The translations under genes were made by a program, and so were the position numbers. From NCBI GenBank assembly GCA_034401795.1, contig CM067360.1, positions 55,291,768 through 55,355,767 on the forward strand: a DNA stretch of 64,000 bases, written 5' to 3'. The notes under the pieces were generated by a model that was not told the DNA's origin, did no database searches, and saw nothing but the letters and a program-made list of their open reading frames with translations. Below are positions 61,760 to 64,000 of the stretch, one piece after another (the first letter of the stretch is position 1; every line of letters begins with the position of its first letter). This stretch comes from Chaetoderma sp. LZ-2023a (taxonomy: Eukaryota > Mollusca > Caudofoveata > Chaetodermatida > Chaetodermatidae).

Positions 61760-62990
61760 ACCGCTTTGAACTTTTGACACACACCCACAACCCATCCCCA
61801 GGGGCGGAGCCAAATGTAAATGTCATTTTGCACTCCACGATCATATGGGTACCTCACATACCAAATTTGGTTGAATTCCATCCAACAGTGTCAGAGGAGT
61901 TGCATTACAATCAAGTTCATGACCGTTTGAACCCATTCCCCACCCTTGGGGGCGGGGCCAAATGTAAGTGTGCTCATCCACTCCACATTGATATAGGTAA
62001 CTCATACCAAATTTGGTCGAATTCCATCCAATGGTTTCGGAGATGCATTACAAAAAATTTCTGTCGGTTAAAATTTGACCTTTTGACTTCTCTCCTGCCC
62101 TCTGGGGGCGGAGCCAAATCTAAATGGTCTCTTGCACTCTGCAATCATAGGCGTAACTCAGACATCAAATTTGGTTGAGTTCCATCTAACGATTTCAGAG
62201 GAGTTACATTATAATCAATTTCATGATCTTTGACTCCATCACCCACCCCCTGGGGTACAGCCAAATGTACAAGTGCTCATATACTCCACATTGATATGCG
62301 TAACTGACATACTAAGTATGGTTGAATTCCATCAAACAGTGCCAGAGGAGTGGCATTACAATCAATTTCACGACCTTTCGACCCCATCCCCCACTCCATG
62401 GGGGTGGGGCCAAATGTAAATGTGCTCATATACTCCACGTTTATATGGGCAACTGACACACTAAATTTAGCTGAATTCCATGCAACAGTGTCAGAGGACT
62501 GGCATTACAATCAATTTTTTTACCTTTTGACCCATGGGGTGGGGCAAAATGAAAATGTGCTCATGTACTCCACATTGATATGGGTGATTCATAGAGCAAA
62601 TTTGGTTGAATTTTGGCCAACGGTTTCAGAGGAGATGCATTACAATCAATTTCCGCAGGTTAAAATTTGACCTTTTGACCCTCCCCACCACTGGGGGCGG
62701 AGCAAAATCTAAATGGCCTCTTGCACTCCGCAATCATATGGGTAACTCAGATATCAAATTTAGTTGAGTTCCGTTTAACGATTTCAGAGGAGTTGCGTTA
62801 CAACTGATTTGGCCTTTTGACCCCTGCCACGGGCCCATGGGGGCGGAGCCAAATCTAAATATCACCTTGCAAAGCAGAATCAGATGGGTAACCCACATAC
62901 CAAATTTGATTTAATGCCACACAATGGTTTGGGAGGATAGCATGACAGACGGACGGAGACGATTACAATATCACCGACTTTTTTTTAAAA
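61760..62990 (+). repeat. Family C ~148-bp tandem array, eight units
   Basis: GGGGCGGAGCCAAATGTAAA-type words start near 61,801, 61,949, 62,104, 62,251, 62,399, 62,535, 62,691 and 62,838 (spacings 136-156). Units carry 'TACTCCACATTGATATGGGT', 'ACCAAATTTGGTTGAATTCC' and 'GTGTCAGAGGAGTTGCATTA'. It ends with 'GACGGACGGAGACGATTACA' and an A-run. Units alternate between two subtypes ('TGTGCTCAT..' and 'TGG.CTCTTGCACTC'). Open frames through it are repeat artefacts. Confidence 0.9.
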
Positions 62991-63138
62991 CGTGGGGATA
63001 AATATTCAACAGAATAAATTTTATAAAGAATTTACTTTATCAGGGATTTATCGGTGAAATGGTTAATTATCTGTGTAATTACAGTCAAACCTGATCAGTA
63101 AAATCACACGCTTTTGACACAATATGGTGATTCTTTAA

Positions 63139-63377
63139 ACCTTTAATGGTCAAGATTTTTCACAAAAATTAAAATTTTTCCTCAGTGTATCTTCATTTGC
63201 AGGCCAAGACAAGACAATTTTTTTTTATTTATCACTGCAATATTAATGACTGGCTCGATTATCGAGCCAGTCATTCCAGTGGTAAATTTTCAAAAATAGT
63301 CCTATCTTCACCTATAAATGGGCATTTCACAAGACCCCTCCGAGAAGCCGGTTTCGGCTGACTTCACCTTTAAAGAG
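63139..63377. mobile_element. Family P MITE
   Basis: ACCTTTAATGGTCAAG after TTAA (63,135-63,138). The centre 'GACTGGCTCGATTATCGAGC' then CAGTC is a perfect palindrome. The right end is ACCTTTAAAGAG followed by TCAA. Confidence 0.9.
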
Positions 63378-63381
63378 TCAA

Positions 63382-63545
63382 CCCATTCATGGCCAAGCAG
63401 TCCAAAATCCGCTTCTGCAGGGGTTTTGTTGAATGTCCAATTGCAAGCAAAGGGAAGATTATTTTTTATAATTTACCATCAGAATGACAGACTTGAAAAC
63501 AGATCCAGTCATTCCAGTGGTAAATTTGCAAAATTGTGCTTCATG
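63382..63545. mobile_element. Family P MITE, tandem with the preceding copy
   Basis: It begins CCCATTCATGGCCAAG immediately after the shared TCAA. 'GTCCAATTGCAAGCAAAGGG' and 'CCAGTCATTCCAGTGG' are present. The right outer arm is lost. Confidence 0.8.
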
Positions 63546-63905
63546 ATAACGTTAAGAATAAGTACTTAACATTGAAGATTTCACGAGTAAAACAATACTG
63601 GGAAATATATTTATTTTGCCGTAGTGCAAAACGTATTTGTTTTTTGCAATTTTATCAATGCAATCTTAAAACATGAACCGTCTTACAATCGAATGAATAC
63701 ATTACTAATTGTTTATATTACAAAATACATATTTCCCATGAGCTAAAACACTCAAACTGTGCAGCTAAATAAATGTATCATACCCACACTTAGGCATGCG
63801 TAATTATTGCTTGCAGTACATGTAATCACGATCGATTATTTAATAATAATCGCGATTACTCGATTAATCAGCTTGAGTACAAATTACCTAGTTATAACAA
63901 CAAAA
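63546..63905. other. No recognised feature
   Basis: AT-rich. A small self-complementary block lies at 63,829-63,862 (ATCGATTATTTAATAATAAT then CGCGATTACTCGATTAAT). Confidence 0.45.
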
Positions 63906-63909
63906 AAGC

Positions 63910-64000
63910 ATATCAATGACGAAAGCTGCAATGGTGCTGAGAAAGGTCGATTTGCAAGCCAAGAGAAGACTATTTTTGAAAATGTGTCACTGGAATGATT
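63910..64000. mobile_element. Family P MITE, cut by the window end
   Basis: 'GCAATGGTGCTGAGAAAGGT', 'GATTTGCAAGCCAAGAGAAG' and 'GTCACTGGAATGATT' form the left arm up to the centre. Confidence 0.85.

Noticed and set aside
61744..62178. 144-codon open frame on the plus strand and similar frames to 62,670
   Set aside because: Runs through the ~148-bp tandem array. The frame is a by-product of repeat unit composition and is not conserved between units.

Overview
This 64 kb window is eukaryotic, AT-rich, repeat-dominated DNA with very little host coding sequence. It carries spliced coiled-coil exons, non-LTR retrotransposon (LINE) remains, a Tc1/mariner copy, many short inverted-repeat elements and tandem arrays. 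The organism is most likely a marine lophotrochozoan, probably a mollusc. This rests on the frequent ACATGTAC-type words and on dispersed repeats whose ends read 'AACAAGAGGCCCAAGG..GCTCACCTGG' or 'CGGTAGGGGACTAATAA', which I associate with bivalve and gastropod genomes. That attribution is from memory, not from a search.

Layout. 1-2.9 kb holds 3' ends of two LINEs followed by triplet-rich tracts. 3.66-6.53 kb (plus) and 9.55-12.9 kb (minus) are two decayed copies of one LINE family with PHD finger, endonuclease and reverse transcriptase, and a (TAA)n tract inside the 3' UTR. 13.18-14.84 kb is a complete Tc1/mariner element whose transposase is broken by one extra base near its C-terminus. 15-26 kb is mostly decayed inverted-repeat elements plus a ~174-bp tandem family carrying nuclear-receptor-like DR1 motifs. 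27.2-29.8 kb is a third, more distant LINE, interrupted by an element with a 9 x 28 bp minisatellite. 30-40 kb holds mollusc-type repeat families A and B, with B nested in A, and a second, unrelated 28-bp minisatellite. 44.21-52.56 kb is a large imperfect inverted repeat (arms about 3.3 and 2.6 kb, spacer 2.5 kb) containing smaller palindromes and a CRE/TATA/CCAAT cluster in each arm. 54.85-61.56 kb holds five minus-strand exons of an unidentified coiled-coil protein with clear splice signals.

Two short element families dominate. 'Family P' (working name) is a ~190-235 bp near-perfect palindrome with ends CCCTTTAATGG..CCATTAAAGGG, flanked by TTAA. One copy (48,363-48,590) sits inside another element whose intact relatives show the unoccupied TTAA site, so P is a piggyBac-type MITE by target site and terminus. 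It occurs about 20 times. 'Family S' (~350 bp, ends AATGGACCTTTC) has a central hairpin built from AATATTTTGAAACTAATTTG and occurs about a dozen times.

No CRISPR array, rRNA or confident tRNA gene was seen, and there is no prokaryote-style gene. The most unusual structures are the 8.35 kb inverted repeat, the self-nesting TTAA palindromic MITE family, and the DR1-bearing ~174-bp and ~148-bp arrays. All coordinates of repeat edges are by eye and may be off by tens of bases.
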